Of a stretch of 64,000 nucleotides of DNA, positions 1-9,212 are shown piece by piece (within the stretch, counting starts at the first letter, position 1; each line of letters opens with the position of its first letter). Source of the DNA: Paraburkholderia dioscoreae (GTDB lineage Bacteria; Pseudomonadota; Gammaproteobacteria; Burkholderiales; Burkholderiaceae). A program made the position numbers and the translations under genes. The notes beneath the pieces are model-generated. The model was not told the origin of the DNA, did not search any database, and saw nothing but the letters and a program-made list of their open reading frames with translations. The stretch is from assembly GCF_902459535.1 (NCBI RefSeq), contig NZ_LR699556.1, positions 1-64,000 on the forward strand. The letters are read 5' to 3'.

Positions 1-1629
1 ATGACGAATGCACCCGATCTCAAGCGCGTGCCCCATGCCGTCCAGGGCTACATACACGATCTCGAAGAGCGCGTAGCCGGCGACACGAAGCGCATTGGCG
101 AGCTGAGCCAGCGGATTGAACAGCTCGAGGAGCAGGTCCGTCTGCTGCAATCCGAGCGCTACGCACCGAAGAGCGAGAAACGCCAGGACCGGATGTTCGA
201 CGAGGCGGAGCAACTCGCCAGTGAACCCAGCGACGAGGATGCGGGGCCCGGGCTGCCCGACACCGGTTTGCCAACGATCGGCCAGCCTGAACGCAGCAAG
301 GCCGGACGCAAGCCGTTGCCGGCATACCTGAAGCGGGAGCGCGTCGAGTACGATCTGCCCGAAGAGCAGCGAGGCTGCCCGTGCTGCGGCAATCCGATGC
401 ATCGCATCGGCGAGGATGTCAGTGAACAGCTGCACGTCGAGGTGAAATGGACGGTTCGCCAGAACGCGCGCGCAAAGTATGCGTGCCGGCACTGCGAGCG
501 GCACGCCGAACATACACCGGTCGTGCTCGCGCCGATGCCGGTGCAGCCGATTCCGGGCAGCCATGCAGATGCCTCGGTAATCGCGACAGTCGCGACCGCG
601 AAATACGTCGACGGCATGCCGTTGTACCGGATGCAGGCGGCACTTGCCCGCTGGCAGATTCCGGTGAGTCGGGGCACGCTCGCGCAATGGGTGATCCGCC
701 CCAGTGAACTTCACTACCGTCGCCTGTACGACGCGCTGTACAGGACACTGCTATCGCAGCCACTGATTCACGGCGACGAGACGACGCTTCAGGTGCTCAA
801 TGAGCCTGGTCGGGCGGCGCAGAGCAAAAGCTATGCATGGGTCTACCGGAGTGCGCAGGATTGTGCCGAACCGGTCGTGCTGTTCGAGTATCAGCCCGGG
901 CGCGGCCAGACGCATCCGCAGAAGTTCCTGGGTGACTACAGCGGCATGTTGATGAGCGACGGATACAGTGCCTGGCGAACACTGAAGAAAGCGACGCACT
1001 TCGGCTGCATGGCGCATGCGCGCAGGCTGTTCGTCAAGGCGGACAAGGCAGCGCAGCAAAAAGGGGATGACGGAAAACCGAAGGCGCCGAACGCACGCGT
1101 GGCAAAAGCGCTCGAATACTTCCAGGCCCTGTACCGTGTCGAGGCGCTGGCCAAAGGCAACCTGCCTGCCGGTCAGACCCGCGCCGACTACACATACCGC
1201 CTGCGGCAACAGCATAGCGCGCCGGTGCTCGAAACGTTCAAGGCATGGCTCGATGAACTGGCGCCGAAGATGGTGCCGCAAAGCCTGCTGGGCAAGGCTA
1301 TCGCCTATACACGGAACCAGTGGGAATATCTGGCTCGCTACGCCACTGATGGCCGTGCCCCGATTGACAACAACGTCTGTGAGCGGGACATCAGGCCCTT
1401 TGCGACATCGAGAAAATCGTGGCTGTTCAGCGATACGGTCGACGGCGCGAAAGCCAGCGCCACGATCTACAGTCTCGTGCTGACGTGCCGGGCCTGCGGT
1501 GTCGAGCCATACGACTATCTGCTGCACGTGCTTACGGAACTGCCACAGCGCGCGCCAGATGCGGACGTAACCGATCTGCTGCCGTTCAACTACGCGCGCC
1601 AGCAACAGGTTGCAACTGGTAGTGGCTGA
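1..1629 (+). CDS. tnpC: IS66 family transposase (TnpC)
   Basis: 542-residue DDE transposase of the IS66 family. It starts with a leucine-rich coiled-coil segment (about residues 20-55), then a Cys-rich zinc-binding domain with CPCCG near 127 and CRHC near 162, then the catalytic core: D in HGDETTLQV, D in MSDGYSAW and E in NNVCERDIRP. The C-terminal tail has the usual TCRACGVEPYDYL pattern. Length is normal for the family and I see no frameshift, so it may be active. The ATG is the first base of the window, so the true start, the accessory tnpA/tnpB genes and the left inverted repeat, if present, lie outside. I could not define the right end of the element. Confidence 0.93.
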   Translation: MTNAPDLKRVPHAVQGYIHDLEERVAGDTKRIGELSQRIEQLEEQVRLLQSERYAPKSEKRQDRMFDEAEQLASEPSDEDAGPGLPDTGLPTIGQPERSKAGRKPLPAYLKRERVEYDLPEEQRGCPCCGNPMHRIGEDVSEQLHVEVKWTVRQNARAKYACRHCERHAEHTPVVLAPMPVQPIPGSHADASVIATVATAKYVDGMPLYRMQAALARWQIPVSRGTLAQWVIRPSELHYRRLYDALYRTLLSQPLIHGDETTLQVLNEPGRAAQSKSYAWVYRSAQDCAEPVVLFEYQPGRGQTHPQKFLGDYSGMLMSDGYSAWRTLKKATHFGCMAHARRLFVKADKAAQQKGDDGKPKAPNARVAKALEYFQALYRVEALAKGNLPAGQTRADYTYRLRQQHSAPVLETFKAWLDELAPKMVPQSLLGKAIAYTRNQWEYLARYATDGRAPIDNNVCERDIRPFATSRKSWLFSDTVDGAKASATIYSLVLTCRACGVEPYDYLLHVLTELPQRAPDADVTDLLPFNYARQQQVATGSG

Positions 1630-1741
1630 CCGGAGCGAAGCGCCTCCTCCGGCATACGATTGCGGGCACCCCTGCCTCTCACCGACTCCAACGTCTCCGG
1701 CGTGACCTGAGAACTCGCCTGTCCATCGCCGACCATCAACA

Positions 1742-2308
1742 ACTTGGTGCGTTGAATCGATCGCTTACGTTGAACGGTTTCCCAATCCGGAGAAGCTGGT
1801 GAGCTACTTCGGGCTGAACCCGTCGGTCTATCAGTCGGGCCCAACGCCCGCCAGGCACGGTCACATCACCAAGCGGGGACGTTCGTACGCGCGAGGATTG
1901 CTCGTCGAGGCAGCCTGGGGCGCAGCACAGGCGCCCGGCCCTCTGCGCGCTTTCTTCCTGCGCGTACGCGACCGTCGCGGCCAGCAGGTCGCCATTGTCG
2001 CGACGGCACGCAAACTGGCGGTCATCGTGTGGTACGTGCTCACGCGCAATGAGCCGTTCGCCTGGGATCGTCCAGCCCTGACCGCACACAAGCTGCGCGC
2101 CCTGGAGTTGCAGTCCGGCATGCCGGCACAACACGGCTCGCGCAAAGGATCGGCTGCCGCTTACAGCCTGAAGAGCGTACGCGACCAGGAACGGGCCATA
2201 GCCGAGCAGGCCGAGCGCACCTATCAACGCCTGTTCTCACGATGGAAGCAGACGCGTCCCAACAAACGCGAGGTACCACTGGTGTGGCCGGGAACGCCGA
2301 CCTCATAA
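1742..2308 (+). pseudogene. IS110 family transposase, 3' remnant
   Basis: C-terminal part of an IS110-type transposase (Transposase_20 region). Homology reads through RFPNPEKLVSYFGLNPS, then GHITKRGRSYARGLLVEAAW, both typical of IS110. The frame is open from about 1742, but the N-terminal DEDD catalytic half is missing, so this is a fragment. A GTG at 1799 is only an in-frame Val of the family motif, not a real start. The 3' end butts directly against the cut 3' end of an IS256 transposase, which suggests the IS110 element inserted there or that a deletion fused the two. Confidence 0.8.
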
Positions 2309-2309
2309 A

Positions 2310-3392
2310 AATATCAAGCAGGGGCTTGTCGATTTCATCCGTGGTGTAAATCACTTTGCGCACCGCAGGCGGAAACGCAAAGAAGGGAATCACGCGATCC
2401 CAGGCCCGACGCCAGGCGGCTACTACCGTCGGGAATCGCTTACCCCATTCGCCCTGTTCGAACGCGTCCAGTTCGGCTTGTGCGGCTTCAGCCCCTGCGG
2501 CTGTGTAGATCGGTTTGATGGCAGCCGCCAGCCCCCTTCGATCCTTCCAGCTCGCGTAGTCCAGCGAGTTGCGGATCAGGTGCACGATGCACGTCTGCAG
2601 GGTGGTGGCTGGAAACACCGCACCCAGCGCTTCAGGCATGCCCTTCAGTCCATCGGTGACCGCGATCAGGATGTCCTGCACGCCACGCACCTTCAGGTCG
2701 CTGAACACCTTCATCCAGAACTTCGCGCCTTCCGTATTCTCGATCCACAGCCCCAGGATGTCCCGTGTGCCGTCAGGCAGGATGCCCAGCGCCAGATAGA
2801 TCGCCTTGTTGCGCACCAGTCCTTCCTCGCGGATCTTCACGCGCAGTGCGTCGAAGAACACCACCGGGTACATCGGCTCGAGCGGGCGTGCCTGCCAGGC
2901 ACCCACCTCGTCCATCACCGCATCGGTCACCGAGCTGATGAATTCCGGTGACACTTGCGTACCGTACTGCTCGACCAGAAACCCCTGGATCTCGCGCACC
3001 GTCATGCCGCGCGCGTACATCGCGATGATCTTGTCGTCAAAGCCCGTAAAACGCCGCTCGTGCTTCGGAATCAGGATCGGGGCAAAGCTGCCGTCGCGGT
3101 CGCGCGGTATCTCCAGGCGTAGCGGACCGTCGTCGGTCAGCACCGTCTTGCCGCTCTTGCCGTTGCGCTGGTTGGTCGCATCTTCGGGCCGCACGGCGCC
3201 GGCCGGATAGCCCAGATGGTGTCCGAGTTCGGCACCCAGTGCGCGCTCGATCAGTGCCTTCTTGAACGCGGCTGAAGCGGCGTGCACCGCCTCGGCCGTC
3301 ATCGGCCCCTTCACGAACTGGTCAATCAATTCCTTCGGAATCGACGGCAACGCCGTCTGGGCCCCGGTGGCCGTCTTCAATTTGCGTGGCAT
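2310..3392 (-). pseudogene. IS256 family transposase, 3'-truncated
   Basis: Mutator/IS256-type transposase reading from ATG at 3392, with AGGAGC just upstream as ribosome binding site. The first two catalytic acidic residues are visible (D in VFFDALRVKIRE and D in AVTDGLKGMPEA), as are the LQTCIVHLIRNS and KVIYTT motifs. Homology stops a few residues after KVIYTT, where the family normally has the TTNAIES motif; the last 40-60 residues are gone. The frame stays open into the opposite strand of the neighbouring IS110 remnant down to 2040, giving a meaningless hybrid tail. It is therefore a broken gene. Confidence 0.85.
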
Positions 3393-3412
3393 ACATGCTC
3401 CTTGAGCTACAT

Positions 3413-3447
3413 GTTATGCCTTACACACAAAATTTATGACAGGCCCG
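3413..3447. mobile_element. Probable terminal inverted repeat of the IS256 element
   Basis: The stretch TTACACACAAAATTTATGAC lies about 30 bp upstream of the IS256 transposase start and resembles the family's terminal repeats. The partner repeat was lost with the 3' end of the gene. The exact outer boundary is inferred. From here to the next gene start (3727) I see no other feature. Confidence 0.5.
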
Positions 3448-3726
3448 CTACCGACGATTGCCTTCGACCAGAACCCGCTCTGCGACGCAGGCGCATCATT
3501 GCTCACCGGAATGCAAGCGATTCTGAGATGCCCTGCTGTACCTAGATCGCGTTGCACGCAGCACCACCCCGTATCTGCAACTATGGCCGAACGGGCAACG
3601 GGTATCCCCCAAAAAATTGCGCGGACCCCTAAAGTTTACCCTGACGTGACCGCTAACCTTGTTGTAGCCGTGACCGCGCGACAACACTTGCCAACCTGTC
3701 GACTAATAGTTATAGTTTTCATAACA

Positions 3727-4320
3727 ATGAACCTGAGAGAACTGCAGCAACATAAACGCGCCATCACGGTCGATGGAGTAGTCAAAGAATCTCGACCGGT
3801 CGGTTGCGCTTCACCCTCGTGGCTGGCTTGCTATCCGAATTTTCAAGATGCGCTGCGAGGCGGTGAAACAAGTTTTCGAGCCCTGCCTCATTTCGCCAAG
3901 CTTCCTATATTAAAGCGAACATCCACCAACCCAGAGGCACAAGCAGTTGTCACATCGGTAATTCTCAATGAAGTTCGCGCTGCTTATGTTGAACTCAACA
4001 CGACTTGTGTGGTGGAAGCAGTAGAGAGCTACCTCTCGGTCGGCATGCACAGCGAAAACTTGCAGAACATCCGATCGACAATTCTTGATACTGTCGTTGC
4101 ACAATTTCCACACGTGACAGTCCCCCAGGTAGCCAGACCGCCCTGCTTACTCAGTCCTGGAAAAGGCATCTTCCTTGACGGCTGGCAGCGCTTCTTCGCC
4201 TATTTGTCCCGCGACGACAAGACCATACCGCTGCTTGCAGTCGATTGGCCCGTTTTGTATGAGCGCCTTGCTAGCAATCCACCCGAAGACGGCAAGACAG
4301 CGACGAACTTGCCACGCTGA
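3727..4320 (+). CDS. Hypothetical protein, 197 aa
   Basis: I do not recognise this protein. The frame is open from 3436, but the ATG at 3727 (MNLRELQQHKR) is preferred because the upstream part crosses the IS256 end and looks non-coding. The product has no signal peptide, membrane segment or zinc motif. The C-terminal part (SPGKGIFLDGWQRFFAYLSRDDKTIPLLAVDWP) looks like a folded, conserved domain. Base composition is lower in GC than the genes around it, which fits an acquired gene in this transposon-rich strip. No ribosome binding site is obvious. Confidence 0.5.
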   Translation: MNLRELQQHKRAITVDGVVKESRPVGCASPSWLACYPNFQDALRGGETSFRALPHFAKLPILKRTSTNPEAQAVVTSVILNEVRAAYVELNTTCVVEAVESYLSVGMHSENLQNIRSTILDTVVAQFPHVTVPQVARPPCLLSPGKGIFLDGWQRFFAYLSRDDKTIPLLAVDWPVLYERLASNPPEDGKTATNLPR

Positions 4321-4587
4321 CATGTTCGCTGCCTCAACCCGCAAAAAATTCTAATCCAGCCCTGAAGTTCGCTGCCAGACGGCAGCTATCACACAAACGA
4401 GCGTGTCTGTCCTCGCTCACATTGATATGTTATTTATAACCATTAGAAAATCGCCCGTCTCAGTGTCATCGTGCTGAGCAGATCAACAAAGAAGAAAGCC
4501 GGTATGAAATCAACAGGCAGCCATCCGATCTGAGTCAAATCATCGTTCGAAGTAGGCAGGACAATAGGTCAATTAGGATAGCAAATT

Positions 4588-5590
4588 ATGAAGGCTTCTT
4601 TTCGTAAACCTCAGGCCGCGCGCGTGACTCTTTGCGCAGCTATTGCCGTAACGCTCGCCGCGTGCGGTGGTGGCGGTTCCAATTCGCCGTCAGCAAGTAG
4701 CAACGCACCGGCCGCAACAGCACCCGCGTCATTGAGCGGAACCGTCGCAGTCGGGCGAGCCATTAGCGGAGCCCACGTCACTGTCATCGATGCAACCGGC
4801 AAGCGTGTTGGCAACTACTGATGCGAACGGCAATTATCAGGTACCGCTAGCCGGGCTCACCGCACCGTTTGCTATCTTTGCTACGGATCCTAGCGGCGCC
4901 GCACAACCGCTCACGTCTGTCGTGGCAAGTGTGCCCACCAGTTCATCCGGCCCAGTCATTGCGAACGTCACGACTTTGACAACCGCTGTTTCGGCGCTGA
5001 TGACGCAAAGCGGCAACCCGTTCGACCTGGCCGATAGCAAAACCCTATCAACGCTTGTTACACCTGCGTCTGTTGCTGGCGCTGTAAAAACCCTGAACGC
5101 GGCCTTATCCCGCATCCTCCGTGCCAACAACGTTGATTCCAAAAGCTTCGATCCGATTGCCACTCCTTTCCCTGCAAACCAGACTCGCCCTGATGCAGTG
5201 ATCGATACCGTACAGGTTATTCCGGCGACCGGTTCCCCCGGCGGTCTTCAATTGATCTCCAACGCCAATCCGAATTCGTCCGCAAAGTTGGTATTGAATT
5301 CGAGCGCGAGCGTAGCCGCACCTCTACCGGTGCCACCCGCAGATGCCGTATTCAGCACACAAGGGTCGGGACCGATGGACAACATCATGGGCTACGGCCA
5401 AGGCACCGGCTACGCAGCTTCTGTGATTTATTCGATGTCTGTGACCGCTGGCATCGATCAGAACGGCGCACAAGGCTGCACGACTGCCTGCTCTTTCGCT
5501 GCCGTTGTTCTTGGCATCGATCGGAGCCTCGAACTGGATTCTAACTATGGACCGATCTCGCTCGGAGCGTACTGGGGATACAGCGACTGA
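4588..5590 (+). pseudogene. Secreted lipoprotein gene with a frameshift
   Basis: The gene begins with a lipoprotein signal peptide ending in the lipobox TLAAC followed by a Gly-rich linker, then a carboxypeptidase-regulatory-like (Ig-fold) segment with SGTVAVGRAISGAHVTVIDATGK. The frame ends at 4821, while the expected continuation (TTDANGNYQVPLAGLTAPF) reads on in the +1-shifted frame from about 4808 to 5590. One surplus base near GTTGG at 4806-4811 explains the break. The downstream part is about 260 residues, rich in Ser, Ala and Pro, and ends in a Gly/Tyr-rich tail. Either a pseudogene or a sequencing error; restored, it would be a roughly 330-residue outer-membrane or cell-surface lipoprotein of unknown job. 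Confidence 0.75.
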
Positions 5591-5682
5591 TACGGAAAAC
5601 CTGACATCGAGCTTCGGCGACGTCTGTTAAAAAAGACGTCGTTTTCCGCCATCCTCCCTCCGGCCATCCGATGGCTACTCAA

Positions 5683-6354
5683 TCAGGTAGGCTTCGTTGC
5701 TAACTGATTGGTGTAGGCACTGCTCAACGCCAACTGAATGCTGAACATGCGATTCGACATGCGGGAGTTGCTCGGCTGTTTCGGCAACAAGGCCAAAATC
5801 CCCTTCATCGTATATAGCATGATCAGTGCACCGGTCAGATCGCCCACGAACATCATGAAGAAACTTTCGGCAATGTTTTGCATATTGCCTCGCAACGCGA
5901 ACCAGATGTGGTGTAGCAGCGGATTCGCCACCGAGTACACAACGCTCAATACGAGCAATCGCTTCGGCGTGAGATTTGTCAGCGACGCCTTCAGCTCGTA
6001 GCGCTCCAATGCAAGTCTGTAAACCAGATAGGGAGCCATCGAACCCAGAATGGCTCCCGCGATTGCGCGAACCGGGTCGTGCGGGAACCAATAGAAAAAG
6101 TCCATCAACAGACCGCCAACCAGCAGGCCGACGAACCCATCGAATCCAACGAGCAACGTACTGAGAAGCCGAACACCGGACGGCAGGAAAATCCAGTTTA
6201 TGCCTCGAACGAAAGACGTGTGAGTGAACACCTCCTGGTTGATCCACAGCGAGATCAAAAACGCGATCAGAGTCCCAGTGATCGACCAGAAATGCAAACG
6301 TAAGCTAGACATTGCGGTAAACTGCTCTTCCATGTTTATTATTGAGCGAATCAT
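5683..6354 (-). CDS. Integral membrane protein, MASE1-like
   Basis: 223 residues with about six hydrophobic segments and the motif GINWIFLPSGVRLL near residue 50, typical of small MASE1-type membrane proteins in Burkholderiales. MASE1 domains are usually sensory membrane modules fused to output domains; here there is no output domain, so it stands alone and its function is unknown. The start at 6354 has only a weak AGG upstream; the ATG at 6312 has a better GGAAGAG and is an alternative. It is divergent from the regulator at 6422, with 67 bp between the two starts for both promoters. Confidence 0.65.
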   Translation of the reverse strand: MIRSIINMEEQFTAMSSLRLHFWSITGTLIAFLISLWINQEVFTHTSFVRGINWIFLPSGVRLLSTLLVGFDGFVGLLVGGLLMDFFYWFPHDPVRAIAGAILGSMAPYLVYRLALERYELKASLTNLTPKRLLVLSVVYSVANPLLHHIWFALRGNMQNIAESFFMMFVGDLTGALIMLYTMKGILALLPKQPSNSRMSNRMFSIQLALSSAYTNQLATKPT

Positions 6355-6421
6355 AACGCGCCTGCATGTCGTCCCCGCGAGCGCTTATCTTCAACAGCCC
6401 ATCCTCAACAGTGCGTAAGCA

Positions 6422-6769
6422 ATGACACGTCCTGCTGATATTTACCTGCGATTCCTGCAACTGACCGAGGCATTGCGCGGTTTACCTATGCTTGCCGCGC
6501 TCGATCCGCTCGAAGAGCGGATACTTGAGTTTGTAGCTCGCGCAACCCGGGCGAAGGACCGGCTGTCGGTACGGGACATGATGGCGCAAAGCGAGTTGGG
6601 GTCGCCTGCCACATTACACGCCCGAATCACGTCGATGCGAGAAAAGGGCTGGATCATGCTCAGCGACACGGAGGACGCGCGGCGGAAACAGATCGAGCTG
6701 ACACAAGCCGCGCTGCGTCATTTCGACAAGCTCGGCGAAGCCTTTACGAAGGCTGCGAAGGGAACCTGA
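6422..6769 (+). CDS. Small winged-helix regulator, MarR-like
   Basis: 115-residue protein with a MarR-like winged helix: a helix-turn-helix around SVRDMMAQSELGSPATLHARITSM (about residues 47-70), then the wing MREKGWIMLSDTEDARRKQIELT, the usual DxRxKxxxLT motif of MarR wings. The N-terminal helix for dimerisation is present (YLRFLQLTEALRGLP). Short versions of this kind are common in Burkholderia as single-domain DNA-binding proteins; the ligand and targets are unknown. A second, broken copy lies at 9213-9492 on the other strand, on the far side of the IS21 element. Confidence 0.7.
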   Translation: MTRPADIYLRFLQLTEALRGLPMLAALDPLEERILEFVARATRAKDRLSVRDMMAQSELGSPATLHARITSMREKGWIMLSDTEDARRKQIELTQAALRHFDKLGEAFTKAAKGT

Positions 6770-6778
6770 CATTCCATC

Positions 6779-6795
6779 TGTCGGTTTAACCGACA
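6779..6795. other. Perfect inverted repeat between convergent ends
   Basis: TGTCGGTT-T-AACCGACA, 8-bp arms around one base, 9 bp after the regulator stop and 8 bp before the end of the porin relic. There is no T-run on either side, so it is not a clear intrinsic terminator. It could serve as a bidirectional processing hairpin or be an operator. Confidence 0.4.
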
Positions 6796-7056
6796 CTATC
6801 AGGTCAGAAGAAACTCCGCATCCCTATCGCACCCCCCTCTGATTACTCCGCCCCGTCAATTCGACGCCTGCGGCACCTGTTGCCTTGTTGAAATCCACCG
6901 TGCTATAAATCTCGGTGCGCTTCAACAACTCATACTCAACCAGTTCAACCACGGTATATTGGCTTCCGCTGCCCAACGTTGTCAAACGCAATCTCAAGTT
7001 GATACAGCTTCGGACGCAAACGCAATTTGAATTTGATACACCTGCGCATACGGTTA

Positions 7057-7893
7057 TTAGCTGAGTGCTGCCTCCTTCGAGTTGCGTTTGCGTTTGACAT
7101 CGTCCGCGTCGTTCAGGTGCGGTGGTGGGATGCGGTTGATCATGCCGGCCTGACGTTTTTCCTTCAGCCTGTACGAGTCGCCGGAGATCGGCACGACGTG
7201 TGCGTGATGAAGCAGCCGGTCGAGGAGCGCCGCCGTGAGCGTTGCATCGTCAGCGAAGGTCTGGTCCCACTGGCCGAACGGAAGATTGCTGGTCAGGATG
7301 AGACTTCCGGTTTCGTACCGTTTGGCGACCACCTGGAAGAGCAGGTTCGCCTGCTCCCGGTCCATGGGCAGATACCCCATCTCGTCAATGATCAGAAGCC
7401 TGTATGGCTTCGTGATCCGCTTGATAGTTTCCTCCAGCTGGTTACGCCGCAACGCTGTCGTCAATTGCATCAGCAGATCGGCGGCAGTAATGAAGCGGGT
7501 GCGAAATCCGGCCTGCGTTGCACGATATCCAAGCGCGACGGCAAGATGGGTTTTGCCAACGCCACTGGGTCCGAGCAGCACGACATTCTCGGCACGCTCC
7601 ACAAAGGCAAGACTGCCGAGTTCGAGAACCAATGCTTTCGGTACGCCGAGCGCGAATTCGAAGTCGAATTCATCAAGCGTCTTGATTGCCGGGAATCCAG
7701 CCAGACGCGTCAGCATCCGGCGCATTCGCTCCGCGCGTGCCATCGCTTCATCCTTCAAGGCCTGTTCGAGGAAGTCGAGATAGCCGAGCTCGCGTTTGGC
7801 GGCCATCTGGCCGAGGTGCGCAATCTGTGTCGGCAAGTGCAGCAGGTTGAGCTGCTTGCACAACACAGTCAGTCGTTCGAGCTGCGGCGTCAT
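7057..7893 (-). CDS. istB: IS21 helper ATPase IstB
   Basis: 278 residues, DnaC/IstB-type AAA+ ATPase that assists the IstA transposase in target capture. Walker A is GPSGVGKTH, Walker B is LLIIDEMGYL, sensor motif ILTSNLPFGQW follows, and the C-terminal GDSYRLKEKRQAG is typical. The ATG at 7893 overlaps the istA stop by ATGA and has an excellent AGGAGGTAA ribosome binding site, so the longer reading frame upstream is not used. Intact. Confidence 0.93.
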   Translation of the reverse strand: MTPQLERLTVLCKQLNLLHLPTQIAHLGQMAAKRELGYLDFLEQALKDEAMARAERMRRMLTRLAGFPAIKTLDEFDFEFALGVPKALVLELGSLAFVERAENVVLLGPSGVGKTHLAVALGYRATQAGFRTRFITAADLLMQLTTALRRNQLEETIKRITKPYRLLIIDEMGYLPMDREQANLLFQVVAKRYETGSLILTSNLPFGQWDQTFADDATLTAALLDRLLHHAHVVPISGDSYRLKEKRQAGMINRIPPPHLNDADDVKRKRNSKEAALS

Positions 7894-8957
7894 GCGCTTA
7901 CCTCCTGTGCGCGGCTGAACGCGTCGTAGACCGACAACGGGTGCTGCAACGGTTTGTTCCACTCCGAGGTCGCGTACCGTGATGCTGGTTTCGGCTGCTG
8001 ATGTGGCGTCGCTCCCGTTCGAACCGATCGTCCCACGTATGGTGCCGGCAGTGGCAGAAGATGCGGCCGCTCCTCGAGCAACACCTCGGCCGGAACCCGT
8101 TTGGTAGTGCCATGCACCCGGACGTTGGCGACGTCGCGCAACCACAGCCTGACGCGCTCATTGCACAGGCCGCAGTCGGCTGTGAGCCCTGCCTGTTTGA
8201 GCATTGAAACCAACGGGACCCAGAAGCTATAGCGCAGATATCCGTTCATACGCTCGACCTTGCCCTTCGTCTTCGCGCGGTATGGCTTGCACACGCGCGG
8301 CACGAACCCATGGTGTTTGGCGAAGTCAGCGAACCCCGGATGATATCGGTGCTGCTTCTTGCCATAGGCATCGCGTTTCAGAATCACCGTCTTCATGTTG
8401 TCGTACACGATCTCTCTGGTGACGCCGCCAAATGCCTCGAATGCCCGCACATGGCAAGCCAGCAGCGTTTCGATACGCATGTCGGTGACAAACTCCGCGT
8501 AGCTGACACGGCTGTAGCCCAACGTCGCAACGAACGCCGCGAGCATGCCGAGTTTGTGCCCCGGCTTACGAAACTCAATCCAGTCCATCTGCATCTGATG
8601 TCCCGGCTCTGTCTCGAATCTGACCACCGGGTCGGGGCGTGCAGCGGGGCGAAGCTTCTGCAGATACTCCTGCACCCGACGCAAACCGCCCGTGTAGCCG
8701 CGCTCCTCAATCTCCCGCTTGAGCACCGTCGCCGGAATCCAGTCCGGCTTCGCTGCTTCGACACGGCCCTGCAAATAGGCCTTGAAGGGCGCAAGCTTGC
8801 CGACGACTGGCTGACGGGCCTTACGCTGCGGCGGACCCGATTCCAGATACTTCCTGACTGTGTTGACTGCCATGCCGGTCTCGACCGCGATGTCCCGAAG
8901 GCTGTTTCCCTGGCGACGCAGAATCTCGATTTCCATGTACTCCTCGTAGCTGATCAC
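7890..8957 (-). CDS. istA: IS21 transposase IstA
   Basis: 355-residue DDE transposase. An N-terminal helix-turn-helix (MEIEILRRQGNSLRDIAVETGMAVNTVRKYL) is followed by the rve-type core with D in QMDWIEF, D in VYDNMKT and E in KTKGKVERMNGYL. The C-terminal part has the usual DVANVRVHGTTKRVP motif. The gene overlaps istB by 4 bp, as in other IS21 elements, giving translational coupling. No frameshift or stop is seen, so it is probably functional. Confidence 0.93.
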   Translation of the reverse strand: MISYEEYMEIEILRRQGNSLRDIAVETGMAVNTVRKYLESGPPQRKARQPVVGKLAPFKAYLQGRVEAAKPDWIPATVLKREIEERGYTGGLRRVQEYLQKLRPAARPDPVVRFETEPGHQMQMDWIEFRKPGHKLGMLAAFVATLGYSRVSYAEFVTDMRIETLLACHVRAFEAFGGVTREIVYDNMKTVILKRDAYGKKQHRYHPGFADFAKHHGFVPRVCKPYRAKTKGKVERMNGYLRYSFWVPLVSMLKQAGLTADCGLCNERVRLWLRDVANVRVHGTTKRVPAEVLLEERPHLLPLPAPYVGRSVRTGATPHQQPKPASRYATSEWNKPLQHPLSVYDAFSRAQEVSA

Positions 8958-9212
8958 GGGCCGCCCAAAAGGAGCAACCCTACAACGAGGTGTATCAATT
9001 CCTAACTGCGTTGCTGTATCAATTTACAACTGCGCGCGACAACGTCCCACTAGCCATCGCAGCGTTTTCCGCATGTGATCGTAATAAAACGCGGTGGACA
9101 AGAGCAACGGCGCAGCCATCCGCCACGCAAACCGGCAAATGGCTCGTCATCGATCCGGTTCGTGTTTTCAAACTGACTGATATCTGGGATCGGCTGTTCG
9201 GCAAGCAAGGTA

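Larger units (their letters stand above)
6980..9041. mobile_element. Complete IS21 family insertion sequence
   Basis: Both ends carry matching inverted repeats. The left end starts TGTC and contains TTGATACAGC; the right end, read inward, is TGTC followed by CGCA and TTGATACAGC at the same spacing. Each end also has an internal second repeat (AATTTGATACACCT left, AGGTGTATCAATT right), the multiple-repeat layout typical of IS21. The 4-bp sequence ACGT flanks both ends (6976-6979 and 9042-9045) and is the probable target duplication. Inside are istA and istB, both intact, so the element could be mobile. Length is 2,062 bp. Confidence 0.88.
6804..9110 (-). pseudogene. Outer-membrane porin, 3' relic split by IS21 element
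   Basis: When the IS21-type element (6980-9041) is removed, the minus strand of 9110-9042 plus 6979-6804 reads as the C-terminal end of a Gram-negative trimeric porin: FYYDHMRKTL, GSGSQYTVVELVEYELLKRT, EIYSTVDFNKATGAAGVEL and finally AIGMRSFF with a terminal Phe, the beta-barrel assembly signal. Two further lesions are visible: a frame change after FYYDHMRKTL, and a base change in the GGGGGGTGCG run near 6830 that brings an early TAG before the true TGA at 6804-6806. The 5' three quarters of the porin are missing. The decay may predate the insertion. Confidence 0.72.

Noticed and set aside
2040..2309. C-terminal 90 residues of the minus-strand frame that begins with the IS256 transposase
   Set aside because: This part is the antisense of the IS110 remnant and has no homology to IS256 proteins.
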